Shown here piece after piece: positions 8,560 to 15,522 of a DNA stretch of 64,000 bases. This stretch comes from Streptomyces sp. NBC_00448. Lineage in GTDB: Bacteria; Actinomycetota; Actinomycetes; Streptomycetales; Streptomycetaceae. How positions within the stretch are numbered: position 1 is the first letter of the stretch; every line of letters begins with the position of its first letter. The stretch spans positions 5,317,001 through 5,381,000 of the forward strand of contig NZ_CP107913.1 in the NCBI RefSeq assembly GCF_036014115.1. Reading direction: 5' to 3'. The notes below the pieces were generated by a model. It had not been told where the DNA came from, did not search any database, and saw only the letters and a program-made list of their open reading frames with translations. The position numbers were made by a program, and so were the translations under genes.

Positions 8560-9162
8560 ATGCCCAGGACCGGAGAGCGCGGCGGGCCGCAGACACGCGC
8601 GAGGATCGCGGAGGCCGCGACCCGGCTCTTCCTGGAGCGCGGGTACGACACGGTCACGGTCGCCGAGGTGGCGCGCGCGGCCGGGGTCTCCAGCGTGACC
8701 GTCTTCAACCACTTCCCGCGCAAGGAGGACCTCTTCCTCGACCGCGCGGACGACGCCGTGGACTTCCTGCGCTCGGCGGTACGCGACCGCGCCCCGGGCG
8801 TCGACGTACCGACCTCGCTGCGCGCCACCGTCCTGCGGCTCGTCGACACCCGGCACCCGCTCTCCGGCGTCAACGACCGCTCCCTCCCCTTCTTCCGCAC
8901 CGTCGCGGGCTCGCCCGCGCTGATCGCCCGTGCGCGGGAGATCGCCGCCGACCTCCAGCAGACCCTCGCCGACGAACTCGCCCGCGACCCCGCCTTCGAG
9001 GGCGACCCCGACCTGCTCGCCGCCTTCTTCGTCGCCGGTTACGGCACCGTCCTGGTCCGCACCGCGCGCCGCCTCACCGCCGGGGACCCGCCGGACGCCG
9101 TGCTCCCCGACCACCGCGCCGGCCTCGACCGCCTCTTCGCCGCCCTCCAGTACGGCCTCTGA
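8560..9162 (+). CDS. TetR/AcrR-family transcriptional regulator
   Basis: This 200-residue DNA-binding protein has a classic N-terminal TetR HTH at about residues 10-57: 'RARIAEAATRLFLERGYDTVTVAEVARAAGVSSVTVFNHFPRKEDLF' gives helices 1-3 with the recognition helix at 'SSVTVFNHF'. The C-terminal ligand-binding half is all helical and not diagnostic. The ATG at 8560 follows GTGAGG. It is transcribed away from the MDR oxidoreductase, with a perfect palindrome between them, so it most likely represses both genes until a small ligand binds. It ends 15 bp before the convergent Cys-rich gene. Confidence 0.94.
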   Translation: MPRTGERGGPQTRARIAEAATRLFLERGYDTVTVAEVARAAGVSSVTVFNHFPRKEDLFLDRADDAVDFLRSAVRDRAPGVDVPTSLRATVLRLVDTRHPLSGVNDRSLPFFRTVAGSPALIARAREIAADLQQTLADELARDPAFEGDPDLLAAFFVAGYGTVLVRTARRLTAGDPPDAVLPDHRAGLDRLFAALQYGL

Positions 9163-9177
9163 TCCGTTCCGCGACGG

Positions 9178-9894
9178 CTATCCCCAGGTGACGGCGTTCT
9201 CCGCGGGCCAGTAAGTGATGGCGAACGCGCTCTCCTCGTCCGGCATGGCCGCCGGGACGGGGGACAGGCAGTGGCAGCACAGCTTGTAGCCGCTCCCATG
9301 GCGGGGGTCGTTCTGCCACCTGACCCATTCGGCGGCTTCGTCCGCGGTCAGGACCTGCATCCCGGCCGCCCACGTGGTGCTGCACACTCCGTGGTGGGCG
9401 AACGCGGGCAGGCCGGCCAGAGACCACGGCGACCCCTCCGGCTCCGCCCGACCGACATACCGCGCCACCCGGAGGCAACTGCTCAGGTGCAGCGTGGTTC
9501 TCCCCGCCGCGTACGGATAGAGGTCCGGATCGGACAGGCGCACCTTGTGCATGAACGACTCGGCGGCGATCGCGTCGAACTCGGCCCGGGCGCTGACGCA
9601 CACCGGACAGCCGAGCGGGCAGTCGTAGCCGGTGAAAGCCGTCTCGGTGTCCTCGTACGGGGGGTCCGGCGGACTGAGCCGTTGCGCGAAGGCGTCCAGC
9701 GCCTCGTGGAGTTCCTGCCCGGTGACGTATCCCTGCACGAGCATGTCGATCATCTCCTTGACCGCGGGGAGTTCGATGACGGTGAGCAGGGTGTCCGGAG
9801 CGTCGGGGGCGACGGTGGAGTGCATTCCCCAGACGAGCCAGTCCTCTGTGCGCGGGTTTTCGATCATCACCTGACTGTTTTCTTCGAGGAGCAC
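9178..9894 (-). CDS. Conserved hypothetical Cys-rich protein
   Basis: I do not recognise this 238-residue protein. It has no signal peptide or membrane segment. It contains a CPLGCPVC cluster (near residue 93), isolated Cys in 'HLSSCLRVAR' and 'HHGVCSTTWA', and CCHC near the C-terminus ('GYKLCCHCLSP'), a pattern that suggests one or two zinc sites. The 'TLHLSSCLRVARYVG' segment resembles a His/Cys motif I have seen in uncharacterised actinobacterial proteins. The GTG start at 9894 is backed by GGGAGG at good spacing; an ATG at 9867 is the alternative. It lies 102 bp downstream of the DUF2637 gene on the same strand, so the two are probably co-transcribed. Confidence 0.65.
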   Translation of the reverse strand: MLLEENSQVMIENPRTEDWLVWGMHSTVAPDAPDTLLTVIELPAVKEMIDMLVQGYVTGQELHEALDAFAQRLSPPDPPYEDTETAFTGYDCPLGCPVCVSARAEFDAIAAESFMHKVRLSDPDLYPYAAGRTTLHLSSCLRVARYVGRAEPEGSPWSLAGLPAFAHHGVCSTTWAAGMQVLTADEAAEWVRWQNDPRHGSGYKLCCHCLSPVPAAMPDEESAFAITYWPAENAVTWG

Positions 9895-9996
9895 GTCGAG
9901 CCTCCCGTTGGGACTGTGCGGGCCGCACGTCGGCCGACTTGTTCTGGCACCGGTGCTGGTGGTCGCGCCGAGGTCGCCTGCCCCTCGTCGCGGGGC

Positions 9997-10662
9997 TCAG
10001 TGCTTGCGTCGGCGCTGGCGCGGAATCTTCACCTGGGCGGGGCGGAGAAGGGCGATCTGCCGGGAGAGGAGGAGGAAGCTGGCCAGTGCGGAGAACGGGG
10101 GCAGGCCGGCGGTGGCGCTCGCGGTGACGGTTCTCGGTGCGTGGGCGATGCACAGGGCCACGGCGATGGCCGAGAAGAGGGACACCGCGATCCACCCGGT
10201 CCGGGTGGGACGCCGGTGCGCGGTGGCGTGCAGGACGAAGAGGGCGCCGGCGAGCCAAGGACCGTAGACGAGCAGCGGCCAGGACCAGTCCAGTTCGTGC
10301 GCGGTGGGAGAGGCCAGTTGGCGCAGCGGACCATAGGAGACCAGTGCGCCGAGCACGCTGACGGTGCTGGTGACCGCGCTCGTGATCCCCGTGATCACGA
10401 CACCCACGACGGCCGACCATCGCGGTCGCACCAGCCGGGGGCGCCTGCGGCGGTGCTTGACCGGGGGTACCGCGGGCGGTTCCGCCGGGAGCGACGCCTC
10501 CTCCGGGACCTGCGGCTGAAACAGGTACTCGAACTCGGCATCGAAGTCGCCCTGCGTCCGGGTGTCGTCCGGCTCCGCCTCGGGGTAGAAGTCCGGCGGC
10601 CGGCCCGGCGGGGGCGCGAACTCGTCGGGGCCCATCATCTGGCGGGTATCGTATTCATACAC
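9997..10662 (-). CDS. DUF2637 membrane protein
   Basis: This 221-residue protein has a long acidic, Pro-rich cytoplasmic N-terminus (about 1-70), a basic patch 'KHRRRRPRLVRPRW', then four hydrophobic segments including 'VVGVVITGITSAVTSTVSVLGALV' and 'SWPLLVYGPWLAGALFVL'. The 'YGPLRQLA...WPLLVYGPWL' pattern is the DUF2637 signature, a family common in Streptomyces and on its conjugative plasmids, function unknown. The apparent GTG start at 10662 has only a weak ribosome site; ATGs at 10638 and 10635 are alternatives. The Cys-rich gene follows, probably in one operon. Confidence 0.75.
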   Translation of the reverse strand: MYEYDTRQMMGPDEFAPPPGRPPDFYPEAEPDDTRTQGDFDAEFEYLFQPQVPEEASLPAEPPAVPPVKHRRRRPRLVRPRWSAVVGVVITGITSAVTSTVSVLGALVSYGPLRQLASPTAHELDWSWPLLVYGPWLAGALFVLHATAHRRPTRTGWIAVSLFSAIAVALCIAHAPRTVTASATAGLPPFSALASFLLLSRQIALLRPAQVKIPRQRRRKH

Positions 10663-11421
10663 TATGGGGCCACCAGGGTTGCGAGTTCTGCCGGTGAGCG
10701 CTCATCGAGTCTCCGAGTCGTGCGACGCGCAAACGCCGCGGAAGTCCACTTCGACACGTCCCCTGCGGGCGAGGAATTCGCCGAGCAGGGAACCGCACGA
10801 ACGCGGACCTGTGGCCGGCTCCCAGCCGGATTCGGCGCCGCGCGCTACCTCGGTGGCGTCCTCAGGAGTGAATTCCCGCGGAAGGGGAGCGGAGCTGACG
10901 CGCAGCGGGTCCGTGTACTCGGAAGTCTGTTGGACAAGGGGCGTGTTCACATCTCCATCAACGAGGACGGGGCGGGACCAGGACGAGGCAAACGAGTGAA
11001 GCGTGTGGGCATTCGGCTGGACCGTTTGCCACGGATCGGGCGGGAAGGGCGGCGCCTGCGGTATATGGCGGCGCTCACACCGTTTCTGAGAGCCTGTCAG
11101 ATATCTGTGGTGCCGGCTGTTCCGATGGTGGGAGGATCGCCCGGGAGGCCCTGGGAACGCCGAAGGCCCGGTTGCCCGGCGCGGCGCGGCAGGGCGACTC
11201 CTGCGAAAACGGCAAGCCGGAATCCAGGTTTCTGCCGTCTTTCCCACCGATCGCGATGAGCCCCGGCGGTGACGGACCCATTCGCCCGGCCCGGGGCTCG
11301 GCGATTCTGGCGGCGTGGTATTCCTCCGGAACCACGGGACGTGGGTGCCCGGACGGCCGCTGCGGTGTTCGTCCGGCCCGGGCGCGACAACCTTCGGCGG
11401 GTGTCCCGAGTCGGTGTACGT
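10663..11421. other. 759-bp stretch with no supported gene
   Basis: Open frames cross this stretch on both strands. In the part I scored (about 10.7-11.0 kb) third-position GC is about 75%, well below the near 90% of real genes here, and no family motif appears. It is slightly richer in AT than its surroundings. It contains GAGAGCCTGTCAGATATCTG near 11090, which superficially resembles an IS end, but no partner or transposase is present. It includes the promoter regions of the DUF2637 gene and the FG-GAP lipoprotein gene. Confidence 0.4.
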
Positions 11422-12229
11422 ATGCGCGAGCGACTTGCCGCGTGGGTCGCGGTGACGGTGTGCTGGGCGGCCCTCGGCCTCGCGGGCTGCTCGGGGACTC
11501 GTCCGGTGGGGGCGGCGGGGGACCGACGTGGTCGACACCCCGCGCGCCACGGTCGTCTGGTACGGCACGGCCACGGGTGCCGCCCGGGGGCCGCGGCTGA
11601 AGGACGCCCGGGGCGGGGACAACTACAGCAGCAGCTACGACACGCCTTTCGCCGTCGGCGACTTCGACCGCGACGGCTGCGACGACATCGCGGTCGGCTT
11701 GCCCGACGAGGTGGGCCCGGGGGAGGAGGAGCCGGGCCCGCCGAAGGGCGGCAGCCGGCTGACCGTCTGGTACGGCGGCAGGAACGGCCCCGCGCGCGCA
11801 CCGCTCACCTTGACCGCCGCGACCCCGGGACTGCCCGGGCCACCCCTCGCGGACGAGTTCGGCCAGTTGCCGGTGGCGGGGGACGTGAACGGGGACGGCT
11901 ACGCGGACCTGGCGTACGTCGCCGATACGGGCGGGGGCTCGTCCCGCGCGGTGCTGGTGCTGCGCGGCGGCCCGCACGGGCTGACCACGTCAGCGGTGCA
12001 ACTCGTGCCGGCCCAGGATGCCGCGGCCACCGCGATGCTCGACACCGACGGCGACGGGCGGGCCGACCTCGCGATGGGCTCGCCGGACGTCCGTCCCCCG
12101 CAGGTGGCGGTGGTGCGCGGCACCCCCGCCGGCCTCGACCTGCGGCGCCCGATCACGATCACGGCCGTCGACTTCGGTACGGCGATACCGACCGACGGCG
12201 CGGGTTTCGGGTCGGCCTTCGCCCGCTGA
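11422..12229 (+). pseudogene. FG-GAP repeat lipoprotein, frameshifted
   Basis: Two frames make one protein. The first (from ATG 11422) encodes a lipoprotein signal, 'MRERLAAWVAVTVCWAALG' then LAGC, with high third-position GC. Near 11507-11520, a G-rich run, coding potential moves to another frame that continues to 12229. That part carries integrin-like FG-GAP/calcium loops 'VGDFDRDGCDDIAVG', 'AGDVNGDGYADLAYV' and 'MLDTDGDGRADLAMG', each followed by a 'VWYGG' or 'VLRGG' strand, about 235 residues. The intact protein would be a short surface-anchored beta-propeller fragment. One base too many in the G run explains the break, so this is either a pseudogene or an assembly error. Starting instead at GTG 11528 would give a cytoplasmic protein with no signal, which is less likely. 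Confidence 0.7.
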
Positions 12230-12267
12230 CCGTGTCTGGTGGGTGCGCGCCGCGAACGGCAGACCCG

Positions 12268-12420
12268 CTAGTGGTGCAGCAGGTGCCTGCGGTGGTGGCG
12301 TGGACGGTCCGGGTGCCGGGTGCCGCCGTGGTAATTCGGTCCGCCCATAAGGACCACGAGAATGCCGATGGCGAAAGCGATCACGACCAGCGAGAATCCG
12401 ATCGTCTCCAGTGCTCTCAT
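12268..12420 (-). CDS. Small 50-residue membrane protein
   Basis: A short gene with a strong ribosome site (AGGAGGAGG upstream of ATG 12420). The product starts 'MRALETIGFSLVVIAFAIG', giving one transmembrane helix (about residues 8-28), and ends with a His/Arg-rich tail of about 20 residues ('HHRRHLLHH'). I do not recognise a family. It may bind metal or nucleic acid through the tail, but that is speculation. An extended frame upstream adds unrelated low-quality sequence. An array of GCGAATCCGY-like repeats lies just upstream at 12560-12702. Confidence 0.6.
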   Translation of the reverse strand: MRALETIGFSLVVIAFAIGILVVLMGGPNYHGGTRHPDRPRHHRRHLLHH

Positions 12421-12559
12421 CGCGAGGTCCTCCTCCTGGGAGCGTCCCCGTTCCGGGCACGGCACGGTGTTGCCGCGCCCCTCTCCTTCGACGCTCTCAC
12501 GGTCACGGGCCGTCGGCAGATCGGGGCCCACCTGACGAAATCCCGGTCTCACCGATTGA

Positions 12560-12702
12560 ACGAATCCGCTTGAACGAATCCGCCGCGCGGAGCAAATCCG
12601 TCACGTCACGGCGTCATCCCCTCGCCACGCAATGTCGTCACCCCGCGAATCCGTCCTCGCGCAAAGCCGTACTCGCCCAAGAATCCGCCCACGCGAATCC
12701 GC
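12560..12702. repeat. Array of seven GCGAATCCGY-like 10-mers
   Basis: In the 295-bp gap upstream of the small membrane gene, a 10-bp motif near RCRAATCCGY recurs at 12560, 12574, 12592, 12645, 12661 (GCAAAGCCGT), 12679 and 12693. The first two are part of an exact 14-bp tandem repeat TTGAACGAATCCGC (12556-12569 and 12570-12583). Spacing is irregular after that. No gene overlaps the array. Confidence 0.6.
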
Positions 12703-12715
12703 GGTGCCCATGACG

Positions 12716-13180
12716 TCAGATCCGCCCCGCGAGGCGGTCCAGGAACGCCTTCTGCGCCGTGACGACGACCTCGCGCGCCGCGTCGAGCCCGAACCACGCC
12801 ACCCGGTCCAGTTCCGGGAACTCGGCGGTGCGGCCCGAGCCGCGCGGCCACTCCATGGTGAACGTGCCCGGCACCACGTCCGCCGGATCGAGGTCGCCCT
12901 CCACCGCCCACACCGTCACGTGCTTGCCCCCGGACTGCACCACCTCGCCCAGCGGCAGCGGCGCTCCCTGCGGCGCCGGCAGCCCCAACTCCTCGCGGAA
13001 CTCGCGGCGCGCGGCGTCCCAGGGCTCCTCGTCGCCCTCGTACTCGCCCTTCGGCACCGTCCACGCCCCGGCGTCCTTGCGGGCCCAGAAGGGTCCGCCC
13101 ATATGCCCGAGCAGCACCTCCACCCCGGCGCCGGTACGGCGGAAGAGAAGCAGGCCCGCGCTGCGCTTGATATCAGCCAT
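12716..13180 (-). CDS. Nudix hydrolase
   Basis: This 154-residue enzyme has the Nudix box running from 'GEYEGDEEPWDAARREF' into REELGL (about residues 46-68), fitting GX5EX7REUXEEXGU, which binds the metal that hydrolyses a nucleoside diphosphate linked to another group. It starts 'MADIKRSAGLLLFRRTG', and 'HMGGPFWARKDAGAWTVPKG' is typical of the small bacterial group often labelled diadenosine polyphosphate or NTP hydrolases. The start at 13180 is the obvious family start; the frame upstream is not conserved in character. Monocistronic, divergent from the amidase gene. Confidence 0.92.
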   Translation of the reverse strand: MADIKRSAGLLLFRRTGAGVEVLLGHMGGPFWARKDAGAWTVPKGEYEGDEEPWDAARREFREELGLPAPQGAPLPLGEVVQSGGKHVTVWAVEGDLDPADVVPGTFTMEWPRGSGRTAEFPELDRVAWFGLDAAREVVVTAQKAFLDRLAGRI

Positions 13181-13453
13181 GAGGCCAGTCTCACCCGCCG
13201 GATAGGCCAACCGGCTCCCGAATCGGCCCGGTCGGGGAAAAAGGAAATGGGCATCGCGCCGACCACCGCATACGCGCGGCTTGTTCACCGCCTGTTCACG
13301 ACTCGCGCACTCCATGACCGCATGCCACCGGCTCGATGTACCAGCCAGCGACCTGCCGCCGTCGTGCCGATCGGCACGGCATACCGTGAGCCCGCACAGG
13401 GTGATCGGTTCCGCGCCGAAAACGAGCGGCACGTTGACTGATGCTCAATCAAA

Positions 13454-13481
13454 TATGTGATGATCGGGAGCGCATCACATA
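13454..13481. promoter_or_regulatory. Inverted repeat TATGTGATG-N10-CATCACATA
   Basis: The 321-bp gap 13181-13501 between the divergent Nudix and amidase genes holds no gene but contains this perfect 9-bp inverted repeat, ending 20 bp before the amidase start. AT-rich arms in a GC-rich region and promoter-proximal position suggest an operator. TGTGA/TCACA resembles CRP-type half-sites, but the spacing (14 rather than 6 between TGTGA and TCACA) does not fit CRP. Confidence 0.6.
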
Positions 13482-13501
13482 CAGACGGAGGATGAGCAAC
13501 C

Positions 13502-15430
13502 GTGGGTCAGAGGCGGAGATCGAAGCGGAAACTTGCGACGTATGTCGTGGGTGCGACGTTGGTCGTCGCGGGGTGCGTCGGCGCGCCGGTGGCGTTGGCC
13601 AGCCAGAGCGGCAGCAGTGCGGGGCCGGCTTCCGCGGGCGAGCAGAAGGACTTCGCGGACGCCGCGAAGGAGTCCGGCGTACCGGCGTCTGTGCTGATGG
13701 CCGTCGCGTACGAGGAATCCCAGTGGGACGTCCACCAGGGGCACAACACCAGCGGCGGATTCGGGCCGATGAGCCTGACGGACGTGACGCCGTCGATGGT
13801 CGCGGACGGTGGCGCCGGCGCGGCGGGCCGCTCCGACCTGGCGTCGCTGGCGTCCGACCCGTCCCTGCACACGCTGACCGCGGCGGCCAAGCTGATCGAC
13901 GTGCCCGCGCAGCAGGTGCGGACCGACCGGCGGGACAACATCCGTGCCGCGGCGGCGCTCCTGGCGTCGTACGAGAAGAAGCTGCGGGGTGACGCCCCGC
14001 AGGACCCGGCCGACTGGTACACCGCGGTGGCCCGGTACAGCGGGTCCACCGACCAGGCCGCCGCCGAGGACTTCGCGAACCGGGTGTTCGCGACGATGAA
14101 GTCCGGTGCGCAGCGCACCACCACCGGGGGTCAGCGGGTGGACCTGGCGTCGCAGCCCTCGCTGCGGGCGGACACCAGCCACCTGTCGTCGCTGCACCTG
14201 AAGAAGACGTCGACCTCCGGCACCGACTGCCCGCAGCAGCTCGACTGCCAGCTGGCACCCGCGGCGACGACCAACTACCAGGTCGCGGACCGCGCCGCCG
14301 ACGGGATGAAGATCAAGTACATCGTCATCCACGACACCGAGACGTCGTACCAGACCGCCATCGACGGGTTCCAGAACCCGGCGAGCGGGGACGCGGCGAA
14401 CTACGTGATGCGCTCGTCCGACGGCGCGGTGACGCAGTCGGTGGCCACCAAGGACGTGGCGTTCCACGCGGGCAACTACTGGTTCAACATGCACTCGGTC
14501 GGTATCGAGCACGAGGGTTTCGCTGCCCACGGCGCCAGTTGGTACACGCAGGTGCAGTACCAGAACACCGCCGACCTGGTGAAGTACCTGGCGGCGAAGT
14601 ACCACGTCAAGCTGGACCGTGAGCACATCATCGGCCACGACAACGTGCCGGGACCGGTCGACTCGCTCGTCTCGGGCATGCACTGGGACCCGGGACCGTA
14701 CTGGGACTGGAACCAGTTCATGGCGCTGCTGGGCGCGCCGACGGACAAGGGTGAGCACAGCGTGGGCCCGGTCGGCACGGCCGTGACGATCGCACCGGAG
14801 TTCGCGTCCAACGAGCAGACGGTGAACGTGTGCCCGGTGGACGACCCGACCGGTGCGACGACCACCTGCACCGACCAGACCGCCGCGTCGAACTTCCTCT
14901 ACGTGCGCACCGCGCCCAGCGCGACCGCGCCGCTGGCGAGCGACCCGTACGTGCACACCGACGGCACGCCGGGCAAGGACGAGATCAGCGACTGGAGTTC
15001 GACCGTCTCGGCCGGGCAGCAGTTCGTCGTGGCCGACCAGCAGGGCGAGTGGACGGCCATCTGGTACGGCGGCCAGAAGGTCTGGTTCGACAACCCCGAC
15101 GGCAAGAACACCGTCGAGGCGCAGGACGTGAAGATCCTCACGACGGCCGGCGACACCGCCGCACCGCTCTTCGGTGAGGCGTACCCGGACGCGTCCGAGT
15201 ACCCCGCGGGCCTCTCGGCCGACGTGGCGCCGCCGCTCAGCAAGTACACCTTCGCCGCGGGTCAGCAGTACGTGGCGACGGCGAAGCCCGCCAACCGGGA
15301 CGACTTCTACCCGGCCAACGGCACGACCCGGCCCACGGAGACCTACATCCAGGGCGCCGGAACGGTGTACACGATCCAGTACAACCACCGCTTGGCACTC
15401 GTCAACTCCTCTGACGTGCAGGTGAGTTGA
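13502..15430 (+). CDS. Secreted N-acetylmuramoyl-L-alanine amidase (Amidase_2)
   Basis: This 642-residue secreted enzyme should cut the amide between N-acetylmuramic acid and L-alanine in peptidoglycan. An N-terminal signal ('LATYVVGATLVVAGCVGAPV') may be lipoprotein-like. Residues about 45-200 resemble a lytic-transglycosylase-like helper segment ('SGVPASVLMAVAYEESQWD'). The Amidase_2 domain spans about 255-420: 'IKYIVIHDTETSY' (first zinc His), 'SYAF'-equivalent 'NYVMRSSDG', 'GIEHEGF', and 'IIGHDNVPG...DPGPYWDW' (second zinc His and active-site region). The C-terminal about 200 residues form SH3-like repeats ('NFLYVRTAPSATAP', 'GEWTAIWYGGQKVWFDN'). The GTG start follows ACGGAGG. It stands alone between an operator-like repeat and a bidirectional terminator. 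Confidence 0.92.
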   Translation: MGQRRRSKRKLATYVVGATLVVAGCVGAPVALASQSGSSAGPASAGEQKDFADAAKESGVPASVLMAVAYEESQWDVHQGHNTSGGFGPMSLTDVTPSMVADGGAGAAGRSDLASLASDPSLHTLTAAAKLIDVPAQQVRTDRRDNIRAAAALLASYEKKLRGDAPQDPADWYTAVARYSGSTDQAAAEDFANRVFATMKSGAQRTTTGGQRVDLASQPSLRADTSHLSSLHLKKTSTSGTDCPQQLDCQLAPAATTNYQVADRAADGMKIKYIVIHDTETSYQTAIDGFQNPASGDAANYVMRSSDGAVTQSVATKDVAFHAGNYWFNMHSVGIEHEGFAAHGASWYTQVQYQNTADLVKYLAAKYHVKLDREHIIGHDNVPGPVDSLVSGMHWDPGPYWDWNQFMALLGAPTDKGEHSVGPVGTAVTIAPEFASNEQTVNVCPVDDPTGATTTCTDQTAASNFLYVRTAPSATAPLASDPYVHTDGTPGKDEISDWSSTVSAGQQFVVADQQGEWTAIWYGGQKVWFDNPDGKNTVEAQDVKILTTAGDTAAPLFGEAYPDASEYPAGLSADVAPPLSKYTFAAGQQYVATAKPANRDDFYPANGTTRPTETYIQGAGTVYTIQYNHRLALVNSSDVQVS

Positions 15431-15468
15431 CGCCCACCGCGCACTGAACCGGGTCGCCGCACCCGGCA

Positions 15469-15521
15469 CCGAAGGGCCCCCGGCCGCGACGCGCACCCGC
15501 GCGCGACCGGGGGCCCTTCGG
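15469..15521. terminator. Bidirectional hairpin terminator
   Basis: A perfect 15-bp stem, CCGAAGGGCCCCCGG (15469-15483) with its complement at 15507-15521, lies between the converging amidase (stop 15430) and surface protein (stop 15523). There is no U-tract, as is common for terminators in this group. Confidence 0.85.
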
Positions 15522-15522
15522 A

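Noticed and set aside
11085..11115. GAGAGCCTGTCAGATATCTG, similar in look to an IS end
   Set aside because: No matching inverted end, target duplication or transposase nearby.
10702..11622. Leftward open frame of about 300 codons in the 10.7-11.6 kb gap
   Set aside because: Third-position GC is only about 75% in the part I scored, with no motif and no ribosome site.
13454..13481. CRP-type binding site
   Set aside because: TGTGA and TCACA are separated by 14 rather than 6 bases, so it is kept only as an unassigned inverted repeat.
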